Assembly: GCA_902459845.2 (NCBI GenBank)
Contig: CABPSV020000701.1
Span: 209 to 10,243 of the forward strand
Length of the DNA: 10,035 nt
Source of the DNA: Hepatocystis sp. ex Piliocolobus tephrosceles
Taxonomy: Eukaryota > Apicomplexa > Aconoidasida > Haemosporida > Plasmodiidae
Direction: 5' to 3'
Shown here: positions 1 through 8,200 of the stretch, piece after piece
How the letters are laid out: every line of letters begins with the position of its first letter
How positions within the stretch are numbered: position 1 is the stretch's first letter
Program-made: the position numbers and the translations under genes
The notes under the pieces: model-generated
Database searches by the model: none
Seen by the model: the letters and a program-made list of their open reading frames with translations, nothing else
Told to the model about the DNA's origin: nothing

Positions 1-5
1 AGAAA

Positions 6-43
<38 letters not shown>

Positions 44-561
44 TTATATGTAAATAAAATGACTTGGTTTTATTTGTTTCATTTATCTCTTTCTCTCTGA
101 ATTTTGGTTTAAATCGCTATTACCTACAATAAAGCCGATACTACATATATATATATATATAATTATATATCTGCAGCTAATATAATAAATAGAAAAAGGG
201 TACCACTTTATTATGTCACTCGATTTGACTCGATATGATATGATCTGAATTGTTAATTGATATATATATACATACATACTTATGTGTACAGATATAACTC
301 AAGAGTTGTGGTGAGCACAGAAATTACATTGGAAAAGTTTTAATATAAATTAAAATATAAAAATATATATATTCACTCTTGTTTAGGAAGGATGTGATTG
401 ACATATGTTTATAGAGATGGTATTACATTGGTGTTATAAAAATATAGTTACATGTTATAGACTTTATAAAAATGAAACTATATCAATTTATATTTTTAGC
501 ACCCACAGCATAGTTACCTATATTTATTTATTTTATTTTATTTTATTTTTATTTTTTTAAA
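1..561. other. A/T-rich gene-free 5' flank of the membrane-protein gene
   Basis: No convincing gene is seen here on either strand. The stretch holds (AT)n runs at 9-38 and around 145-161. A direct repeat of ACTCGAT lies near 218-234, and a small inverted repeat AACTC-AA-GAGTT lies at 296-307. The ten-base word ATTACATTGG occurs twice, near 323 and 422. From about 527 to the start codon the strand is a T-rich leader made of TTTTA-like units. By position this should carry the promoter and 5' leader of the gene starting at 562, but no defined promoter motif can be named. Confidence 0.6.
9..38. repeat. (AT)15 microsatellite
   Basis: Perfect dinucleotide AT repeat of 30 bases in the gene-free left flank. 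Such tracts are common in Plasmodium intergenic DNA and often vary in length between isolates. Confidence 0.95.
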
Positions 562-1905
562 ATGATTAGAAAATGTTTGCTTATTTTGATAATATCTTTA
601 ATTAGTATAATTTTAGTACTACATGAAAAAATAAAACATGAACACTCAAACATATATAATGTTGATAATGATAATCCTGGTAGTGTTACAAGTAATAATT
701 TTAGTAATGAATTAATTAATAGTTTAAATTATAGAATAAATAAAAGCTTATATAATTTTTTAAATAATGGTTCGTCTTTACGTATGTTACCATACAACAA
801 ACCAACCAGTAGCAATTACAACTTACAAGATAAACTAGATAATAACACGAGTAGATTAAAAACATGTAACGCAGAAAATGCAACTTGTCCTTTTAATGAA
901 TATAATGTACTAAACAAGTCTCAGTATTATAATATTATAAATTATAGTAACATACATATAAATAATGTGAAACAAAAAATTAAAGATGTTTATAAGGTTT
1001 TTTTTTCAAATGTTAAGACTCAAAATAAGACAGAACAGATTATTTCCTTATTCATCGAACTTATTAAAAATTTTAAATTGTTTTTAAAAATTGTATATTC
1101 ATCTAGTTATAATATGTCATATGCTTATGGGGTAGTCTTAATTTCTCTATTAAAAATTTGCTTATTATGGTATATTATAATTGGACCATATTTACAATGG
1201 ACATATTTTAAATTAAAAAAGTACTATATAAATTTGAATAAAAAAACACAAAATAATATACTCATTTTTATATTAATTATAATTTTATTTTATTGTGCAG
1301 TATTATTGGGTGTAATTAAATATATATCAAATAAACTTTCAAAAATATATAAATATACTTCTATGAAATTATTAAAAATTCATTCACTTTTGTTTAATTT
1401 ATTACCATATATTATCAGTTTTTTACTTTATTCAAGTTTAGTCAAAATTTTACCGATACATTTTCTGTCGTTTTTTATTCACTTTATTTTCTTCCCATTA
1501 CCTTCGCTATATTCTATTGTCATAATAATTAAATATATCTACCTACCAAATACCAAAATACATTTTAAAAATAATGTTATAAAAATAATTAATTTGAAAA
1601 CACAACATAGTACACATGAACAATCTATATTGTTAAATCGGAAGGAGTGTGTAGAAACGAAAACGTATGAACAAGCAAAAAACAACTCATCGTATAATGA
1701 TAAAAAAAATAATAAAGATTTAACACTTAATGATAGTTTGAAAAACAAAACTCAGCTAACTAATAATAACGACACATTAAAAAATTCAAACGAAGCGATT
1801 GTAACAAATGATGAAAATAACACTGATATATCTGGTGAAACAAAAAAAGCAAAAAATGGTATAGAAAATGAGAAGGTTGAAAAAGGTGAAGCAAGAGAAA
1901 GGTAA
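562..1905 (+). CDS. Conserved-type Plasmodium multi-pass membrane protein, function unknown
   Basis: Single open frame of 447 residues; I do not recognise the family. Residues about 5-21 are strongly hydrophobic after a short basic N-terminus (MIRK), so they form a signal peptide or signal anchor. Residues 22-184 are hydrophilic and Asn-rich, with cysteines near CNAENATC. Hydrophobic segments follow at about 188-212, 233-254 and 270-329; the last could hold two helices. Residues 330-447 form a charged Lys/Asn/Glu tail. No PEXEL export motif (RxLxE/Q/D) was found, so red-cell export is not suggested. The start is the first ATG after a T-rich leader and sits directly before the hydrophobic segment. 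The TAA stop lies in the first unit of a 16-bp minisatellite. The RING-finger gene starts only 148 bp downstream on the same strand, which is very close for this kind of genome. An alternative spliced 3' end cannot be excluded. Confidence 0.85.
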   Translation: MIRKCLLILIISLISIILVLHEKIKHEHSNIYNVDNDNPGSVTSNNFSNELINSLNYRINKSLYNFLNNGSSLRMLPYNKPTSSNYNLQDKLDNNTSRLKTCNAENATCPFNEYNVLNKSQYYNIINYSNIHINNVKQKIKDVYKVFFSNVKTQNKTEQIISLFIELIKNFKLFLKIVYSSSYNMSYAYGVVLISLLKICLLWYIIIGPYLQWTYFKLKKYYINLNKKTQNNILIFILIIILFYCAVLLGVIKYISNKLSKIYKYTSMKLLKIHSLLFNLLPYIISFLLYSSLVKILPIHFLSFFIHFIFFPLPSLYSIVIIIKYIYLPNTKIHFKNNVIKIINLKTQHSTHEQSILLNRKECVETKTYEQAKNNSSYNDKKNNKDLTLNDSLKNKTQLTNNNDTLKNSNEAIVTNDENNTDISGETKKAKNGIENEKVEKGEARER

Positions 1906-2053
1906 AAAAGAAGAAAGGTAAAAAAGAAGAAAGGTAAAAAAGAAGAAAGGTAAAAAAGAAGAAAGGTAAAAAAGAAGAAAGGTAAAAAAGAAGAAAGGTA
2001 AAAAAGAAGAAAGGTAAAAAAGAAGAAAGGTAAAAAAGAAGAAAGGTAAAAAA
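1897..2053. repeat. 16-bp minisatellite filling the intergenic gap, nine full units plus a partial tenth
   Basis: The unit GAAAGGTAAAAAAGAA is repeated without a mismatch from 1897 to 2040, followed by 13 more matching bases up to the ATG at 2054. The first unit contains the TAA stop of the upstream membrane-protein gene (1903-1905). The last unit abuts the start codon of the RING gene, so the array is the entire spacer. The period is not a multiple of three, so every plus-strand frame meets a TAA each 48 bases, while the complement has no stop in any frame. Each unit contains AAAG|GTAAAA, a good match to a eukaryotic 5' splice site. Confidence 0.97.
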
Positions 2054-3418
2054 ATGTACAAGATACCCTATTGCTGTATCTGTCACTTACAATTAAAATA
2101 CAATTTATGCGTAGAAAAAGCCTGCGGTAATGTATTTCACTACGAATGTATGGAACGATGGATTGAAGTACAAAGGGTTTGTCCACTATGTAAGGCTAGC
2201 TGTAACAATAATGGATTAATACGTATACACTACGAATTGAAAGAAGATAATACAACATTATTATATGACGAATTACAGACAAAAAGTAAAAATGAATTAT
2301 GTGAAAAAATAATTCAACGTGAAAATGATTTAAATAAACGTGACTACGATTTAAATAAAATTAAAGCTGAAAAAGATATATGTGAGTATGAAATATTTAC
2401 GTTAAAAAATAAAAATAAAATTTTATCTGATACTATAGAGAAATATAAAAAACAAGTAGATGATGAAAAAAAAGAACAAAAAAAATTAAAAGAAACAAAT
2501 GATGGTTATTTTAAAGAAAAAATAAAACTTCTAACAAAAATGGAAGAATATGATAAAGAATTAATAAAATATAAAGAGTTAGAAAATTATTTAAAAGATT
2601 TAAATAAAGAAGATCAAAATAAACTTGATGTACAATTTGGACTTAATATATTAACACCCGAAGAACAAAAAAAAGTTATACTAAACTCTGTTAAAAATTA
2701 TGAAGCTAATGAAAAAAAAAACAAATTAACTATAAAAGAATTAAATGAAATAATCACTAAAAAAGATAATGAAATATTAAAATTAAAAGAAAAAATATTT
2801 ACATATGAAATTAATAATGACTCAGATAATAATATAAATAAAAATATGGATAATATATCAACTAATGAACAAAATACAAATAATATAAAAATTAAAAATA
2901 AAATAATAAGACGTGTTAAAACGTTACATTCGATAAAAAAAAAAAAAATAATTGATGAAGACAGTAGCAGTAGTCCTTCACTTTTATTTAATAAATCGAA
3001 ATCAGAACATTATTCTAATAATAATAGTCCTAGTGTTCTATTAAAAAATAAATATATTGGACTTATAAATTTAGTAGATAATGTCATAAATGATTCAAAT
3101 TCTCACAATCTATTAAACACAACTCCAAAAAAAAGAAAAACAAAATCGATTGAAGTAGTTGATATGATTGAACATAGTTCTATCGATAAATTTTTTAATA
3201 ATATTAATACTTCAAATTTGAAAACTATAGAAAATATGGAAACTATAGAAACAGGTGAACCAGAATTTGATCAAAAAAATATGTCCCCTTTCAATTTTGC
3301 TTCAAAAAAAACTAATTTTTTAACACCAACAAATAAACTTCCAAAAAAAAATAGTATTAAAAAGATAAATATAAATTCGAAATCGCATAAAATAACAGAA
3401 TATTTTAAAAGGGTATGA
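2054..3418 (+). CDS. TRAIP-like RING-finger / coiled-coil E3 ubiquitin ligase (putative)
   Basis: Single-exon frame of 454 residues. A RING finger spans residues 7-46: C7-x2-C10, C24, H29, C32, C43-x2-C46. I9, W36, P44 and K47 sit at usual E2-contact and linchpin positions. Position 26, normally the His of C-x-H, is Asn. The segment after the RING (GLIRIHYEL) fits the post-RING strand of TRAIP proteins. Charged coiled coil follows at about 75-180 and 210-255, then a disordered Ser/Asn/Lys tail. PKKRK at 358-362 is a classic nuclear localisation signal. HSSIDKFF (374-381) and the C-terminal SHKITEYF (444-451) resemble PCNA-binding PIP boxes, each with the Gln replaced. Known TRAIP proteins combine an N-terminal RING, coiled coils and a C-terminal PIP box, and ubiquitinate the replisome at stalled forks. 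Replication role, nuclear location and activity are inferred. ATG 2054 is chosen because the first zinc ligand follows six residues later, and an in-frame TAA lies upstream at 2015-2017. Confidence 0.9.
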   Translation: MYKIPYCCICHLQLKYNLCVEKACGNVFHYECMERWIEVQRVCPLCKASCNNNGLIRIHYELKEDNTTLLYDELQTKSKNELCEKIIQRENDLNKRDYDLNKIKAEKDICEYEIFTLKNKNKILSDTIEKYKKQVDDEKKEQKKLKETNDGYFKEKIKLLTKMEEYDKELIKYKELENYLKDLNKEDQNKLDVQFGLNILTPEEQKKVILNSVKNYEANEKKNKLTIKELNEIITKKDNEILKLKEKIFTYEINNDSDNNINKNMDNISTNEQNTNNIKIKNKIIRRVKTLHSIKKKKIIDEDSSSSPSLLFNKSKSEHYSNNNSPSVLLKNKYIGLINLVDNVINDSNSHNLLNTTPKKRKTKSIEVVDMIEHSSIDKFFNNINTSNLKTIENMETIETGEPEFDQKNMSPFNFASKKTNFLTPTNKLPKKNSIKKININSKSHKITEYFKRV

Positions 3419-3438
3419 GAGGCTACGCATAGGCTTGT

Positions 3439-3490
3439 GGATGTGTGGGGCATATATTATATGTACTATACCCCTACTTTATAAGCATCC
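3439..3490 (+). other. Candidate structured RNA element / 3' hairpin after the RING gene
   Basis: Two nested helices are visible. GGATG (3439-3443) pairs with CATCC (3486-3490). Inside it GTGGGG (3445-3450) pairs with CCCC-T-AC (3471-3477) with one bulged T, and after a C-A mismatch ATA (3452-3454) pairs with TAT (3467-3469). The helices are separated by an asymmetric internal loop and followed by T26. About 44% of bases 3421-3492 are G or C, well above the neighbouring intergenic DNA. Such islands in very A/T-rich genomes often mark structured RNA. No box C/D, box H/ACA or tRNA features were recognised, so it may be a 3'UTR element of the RING mRNA or a small independent RNA. Confidence 0.4.
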
Positions 3491-3492
3491 GG

Positions 3493-3518
3493 TTTTTTTT
3501 TTTTTTTTTTTTTTTTTT
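3493..3518. repeat. T26 homopolymer
   Basis: Run of 26 T directly after the hairpin at 3439-3490. It could be a plain poly(dA:dT) tract. If the hairpin belonged to a separate RNA polymerase III transcript it would be an obvious terminator, but nothing else shows such a gene. Confidence 0.9.
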
Positions 3519-3704
3519 AAATAAATGAACATATATAAATTCATAAATGAATAACCCTAATTAATGTTTAACATAAGACAAACACAAATTACGATTTAAA
3601 CGCACTAATCGTTTTTGAATACTTATACTTATATGTAAATGTATAAATGCACAATCTATGATTTTTAGTTTTTATATAAACATCGATGTGTGCTTGTTTA
3701 CGTC

Positions 3705-3706
<2 letters not shown>

Positions 3707-3745
<39 letters not shown>
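3707..3745. repeat. (TA)n microsatellite
   Basis: About 39 bases of perfect TA dinucleotide repeat in the convergent intergenic space. An open frame reading Tyr-Ile repeats through it is an artefact. Confidence 0.95.
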
Positions 3746-3748
<3 letters not shown>

Positions 3749-3923
3749 TTTAATCTTATGATTTGTTTTTATTTTTGGTATGTACTATTTACCTATTACT
3801 ACATCAATGTAGTTTTACTCTTTTTTTTTGTAACACCTATACAAATTTTGCACTTTTTTTGTACCTCTATTTTTAATGCAAATTACTTTTTAATATCTCA
3901 ATTGGGATTAATTAAAAAAAAAT

Positions 3924-3947
3924 AATATATATATATATATATATATA
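3924..3947. repeat. (AT)n microsatellite
   Basis: About 24 bases of perfect AT repeat, preceded by a short A run. No gene is associated with it. Confidence 0.93.
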
Positions 3948-4098
3948 CATATATGTATTTGTATATTTGAGTGTACGAATGTACCAACTTGTTTATCAGT
4001 AAAAACATAAATCAACAAACAGCTTACAGTCAACTGTTAGCATTTGCATGTTATGTCGGTTTAATAAAAAATTATGGAGTATATATAATGACACAAAG

Positions 4099-4163
<65 letters not shown>
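4099..4163. repeat. A65 homopolymer
   Basis: Uninterrupted run of 65 A on the plus strand, roughly midway between the convergent genes. No target-site duplication or retroelement sequence was noticed on its sides, so it is read as an expanded poly(dA:dT) tract rather than a retroposon tail. The exact length may be affected by sequencing or assembly. Confidence 0.9.
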
Positions 4164-4165
<2 letters not shown>

Positions 4166-4363
4166 ACGACAACATAAAAAAATATTAATTATAATAAATA
4201 ATTTAAAAATTATGCAAATTAGACAAATATTGAATAAACATATGCAAACCCAAAAACCGTTTAATAAAAAACAGAGATGGTGAGAGAAAGAAGGAAGAAG
4301 TTTGTTTTTTTTTTTTTTTTAAACAATAAATCAAAAAGAGTATAACAAATTATAAGCATTCGT

Positions 4364-4444
4364 CATAAACATCCATCATAAACATCCATCATAAACATCC
4401 ATCATAAACATCCATCATAAACATCCATCATAAACATCCATCAT
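4364..4444. repeat. 13-bp tandem repeat, six units plus a partial unit
   Basis: The unit CATAAACATCCAT is repeated six times without a mismatch from 4364 to 4441, then CAT. A degenerate copy (GCATTCGT) precedes it. It lies in the probable 3' untranslated region of the minus-strand helicase, where the transcript would read ATGGATGTTTATG per unit. There are no spacers, so it is not a CRISPR array. Confidence 0.95.
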
Positions 4445-4674
4445 ATTATATCTATACACACATACATATGTGCAAGTTTTAAAAAATGTGAAGATCATAA
4501 AAAATACGAACTTAAAAATAAAAAAAAAAAATAAAAAACGTTGAAATGTGAAAACCTCACAATATATACACTTATGTTTACCCATGCATAAACGCACACA
4601 TAACAAAAATGTCTTAACAAAATATTACCACTTGTATATACTCAACTATAAGCAACGAGTCACATGTTAGCCTT

Positions 4675-4685
4675 CCCCCCCCCCC
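4675..4685. repeat. C11 homopolymer (G11 on the helicase strand)
   Basis: Eleven consecutive C bases, 53 bases beyond the helicase stop codon. Pure C or G tracts of this length are conspicuous in such an A/T-rich genome. On the helicase transcript this is a G11 run in the early 3' untranslated region. Confidence 0.9.
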
Positions 4686-4738
4686 TTGTTTTATCCTTTT
4701 TTTTGTCTTTTTCTTAACTGCATTACTACACATTTAAT

Positions 4739-5196
4739 TTAACCAATTTTATTTAACAAAGGAATCGCAAAAACAGACTTCCTGGAATTCAAAAAGTCAA
4801 GAAATGTTATAAATTCATCCCAAAAAAAATTATTTTTTAAAGTATTGGAATTACCAATAATAATAATTCCTTTTTTCATCCTAGTTAACAAAACATTCAT
4901 TCTTTTTTCATCTTTTAAAAAACCTAACATATGTTGATCATTCGAACGTACTGTACTTATTATTATCAAATCATTTTCACATCCTTGATAACTATCAATT
5001 GTGTGAACATTATTATATAAAAAATGATATTTTTTTACATTATCTTGATTGTTAAAATGGGAGTTACTACTACTACTATTACTACTACTACTACTATTGT
5101 TACTACTACTATTGTTACTATTACAAGTTGGCAAGTTAAACGGTGGCATACCTACCACATTATTAATACTATTCGAATTATAATTTTTTACTTTTC

Positions 5197-5239
<43 letters not shown>

Positions 5240-8200
5240 GTTATTGTTACTTACTGTGTAACAATTTGTGTCATATATGTTACAATTTTCTCCTAAACGG
5301 TTCATACTATTTATATCATTTTTTAAAAAATTTGAAGTATATAAATTTTTATTTGTATTATAATTATATTCACTATGATTGTACATTCTGTCGTTAAATG
5401 ATTCCATAGTCTGTTGTTGTAAAGACATTGTTAAATTCAATTTATGGTTTTTTATTTTATTACTGTTTGTTAAAAAATTAAAAAAATTGTTATTATAATG
5501 ATTGTTAACAGTACCATTATATGATTTGTTATAATTAATATGTGGGTTATCACATATAATTCGATCATATATATTGCTACTGTTGTTGTTACTACTGTTG
5601 TTGTTACTACATCTGTTGTTACTACTGTTGTTGTTACTACTGTTGTTGTTACTACTGTTGTTGTTACTACATCTGTTGTTACTACTGTTGTTGTTACTAC
5701 ATCTGTTGTTACTACTGTTGTTGTTACTACTGTTGTTGTTACTACTGTTGTTGTTACTACATCTGTTGTTACTACTGTTGTTGTTACTGACAATATCAAC
5801 AAAAGTGTTTTGTTTACCCTGATTTAACAAATCCCATTGTTCATCCAAAAACATTACATTGTTATTAACTTGTACATGCTCTCTCAACGTATCATTCATC
5901 ATGTTGTTACATATATTTTTATGATGAAATGTATTTTCAATGTTTATATTTATACGACTACAATTATTATTATAACTATCTTCCAAAATATGTTGTATGT
6001 ATTTTTTTTGACTTGTATAAGGAGTTAAAACAGCTACATTTTTATATTCACCATCCATTAATATTTGTATTAATTTTAATATAATACTTGCTTCAAATTG
6101 ATTAATATAAGAATAATTTATTTTTTTTTCAAACGTTTTTTTATTAAACGTTTTGTGATAGGTATCTATAAATAAAATTGGAACCAATACATGTTGGAAT
6201 TGATTCTTTTTATAAGAAACTGCATACGTTAAAGCCGTGTTGTTACTACTTTCATTACTATCACCCAACTTTAAAACATTTTTATGCAAATTTAAATTTA
6301 TGGGTATATTTTTCATATGTACCTCTATAGATGGGGAAGGTAACAATTGCATAAAAATTGGATGACTCCTTTCAGATTGTAAAAAACTGTTGATTATATT
6401 TTTTGAAGCAATTAATTTTTTATTATAAAAAAAAAAAGATGTAAATAAATACATAGGGAAAATTAATCTATATTGCATTCTAAGATAATGATTTTTAATA
6501 GTATGATAATAATTTAATTTTTGAAAAATACTTAAATAATTTAATTTTTGTCTGATTTGTTCATAAATTAAACTATGAAAAGATAATTGTTTTTCATCAC
6601 CAAATGCATATATATATTGAATATTTAAATTAAGTGCTATTAAACTGTCATATTCAGAAATACTAGATGCTTCATCAATAATTAAATGTTTAACTAATCT
6701 GTCTTTAAGTTTATAAGCTTGATAAATTGTATCTATATATATATCTGATTTTTGTATATTTTTTTTATTATTTAAAAAATTTCTATTTAAACATAAATTT
6801 AAATTACATAATTTGTTTCGTATATTTTGTACAGATATATGTTTACTAGTACATACAAAAATGTTATTTTTTTTATCTAATGTTAAAACATATATGACAA
6901 AAGCGATTAAGTTACTTTTACCACTACCAGGAGCACCATGAATTAAATGTATAGGAATATTTTTTTCATTTATTAATAATTCATATAAAATATTTTTTTG
7001 ATATATATCAAAATTAATATATATAGAGTACATTTTTGCATATTCATCTAAATTATTTTTTAATTTTGTATATAATTTTTTTATTATTTTATCATTTTTA
7101 ATCAATTCTTTATTAAAAATGGATATTTCTGATGATTCATTTTGTCTTTTTTTTAAAAACGTATTTATAGCTTCTTCAACTAAAATGCTGTAATTCTGTT
7201 TTAATTTTTTATAAATTTCAAAAGGTTTCTTATTTTTTAAACTTGACATATTTCTATTCTTATCATTCGATTCGTTTAATAAAATATTAACTATCATATT
7301 TTTACTACATTTATTTATATCCATTTTTTTATTATATTTTGAAAAAATGGATAACATCGAATTTTTAATTCTGTTTGAAATGGTGTTTAGGTGTATAGTT
7401 AAAGTGGCAGCTTCATATTCGTCACAATTTTTTTGTATATCTGACATTTTGTTATTATCATTTATTTGTTCCCTACTACTACTAATACTACTACTAATAC
7501 TACTACTAATACTACTACTAATACTACTACTAATACTACTACTAATACTACTACTACTACTAATACTACTACTACTAATACTACTACTACTATTATTATT
7601 ATTATTATTATTATTAAAACCTTCATCTGTAGTTGAAAAAGATAAACCAACTCCATGCCTATTATTGTTTAGGTACACCTCAATGCAGTCTTCACTTATG
7701 TCTAAGTCTTCATAAACCAAGAACCTATCACTATTATCCACACTATGGCTATTATGTGGATACTCATTACCCAAAGTGTTACAAAAGGTGTTAGTAGTGG
7801 CGGTACTGTTAGTAGTGGTGGTATTACTGCCACTACCACCATATCTTTTCAACTCCAAATAAATAAAATAAAAATCGTCGACTCGTTCACATTTTTTTAC
7901 AACCCCTAACAAAAAATCATTATTTACATTTTTACTTTTAATTAATAATATATTTCTTTTTTCTAATTCAACTTTTTCATAACATATAAATTTAAATACA
8001 TTTTTTTCTGCTTTACAATATTTTAACTTATATGTATTATGCATATTAAATGTATTATACAAATTTTTTAGTCCCAAATATTTTTCATAATATATATTAA
8101 ATAAATAATTTAAAATATATTTACAAACTTTTCTATCATCGTATGTTTCTTCTGGTAAGTGTGTGATACTGTCAATATTTTCTATACGTACCACCTCCCC

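Larger units (their letters stand above)
3419..4738. other. Convergent intergenic region shared by the 3' ends of the RING and helicase genes
   Basis: No credible protein gene was found. Short open frames here run through (TA)n or poly(A), or lack an ATG start. The stretch holds a G+C-rich hairpin (3439-3490), T26, two AT microsatellites, an A65 tract, a 13-bp tandem repeat and a C11 run, described separately. Because the plus-strand RING gene and the minus-strand helicase gene converge here, it should contain both 3' untranslated regions and polyadenylation sites. No specific poly(A) signal can be singled out in such A-rich sequence. Confidence 0.7.
5009..5983 (-). other. Low-complexity insertion within the helicase RecA2 domain
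   Basis: Covers helicase residues about 1191-1515, between motif IV and motif V. It is rich in Asn and Ser, with an N17 run at 1436-1452, an Asn/Ser block near 1475-1500 and the five-residue repeat at 1256-1326. Some ordinary-looking sequence lies between the repeats. By homology with Upf1-type cores the flanks should fold together, so this must loop out from the motor domain. Confidence 0.8.

Noticed and set aside
83..277. 64-residue minus-strand frame
   Set aside because: It consists largely of Ile and Tyr codons from AT repeats and shows no gene-like features.
1752..2186. Minus-strand frames of 91-144 residues across the 16-bp array
   Set aside because: They are open only because the repeat complement lacks stops; the protein is a Phe/Leu repeat and overlaps real genes antisense.
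2054..3418. RING domain as the C-terminal part of the upstream membrane protein (one gene)
   Set aside because: Not chosen as the main model: the RING starts right after a good ATG, as in TRAIP proteins, and the spacer lacks a pyrimidine-rich splice acceptor. It remains open as a splicing hypothesis.
3686..3925. 79-residue plus-strand frame
   Set aside because: It starts just before the (TA)n tract and reads Tyr-Ile repeats, then T-rich sequence; a composition artefact.
4099..4163. Retroposon poly(A) tail
   Set aside because: No retroelement body and no flanking target-site duplication were seen.
3971..4177. 68-residue plus-strand frame ending in poly-Lys
   Set aside because: No ATG at its 5' end (it opens on GTG), and its last third is the A65 tract; no sign of a real product.
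4364..4444. CRISPR array
   Set aside because: Direct tandem 13-bp units with no spacers, in a eukaryotic genome; the same holds for the 16-bp array.
4415..4606. 63-residue minus-strand frame
   Set aside because: It runs into the 13-bp repeat and a T-rich stretch; no conserved-looking segment was seen.
5470..5827. Several Val-Thr or Leu-rich frames on both strands over the Asn/Ser repeat
   Set aside because: They are shadows of the 15-bp helicase coding repeat, which has no stops in any frame.
7347..7715. 122-residue plus-strand Leu-rich frame
   Set aside because: Antisense shadow of the ISSS and Asn repeats of the helicase.
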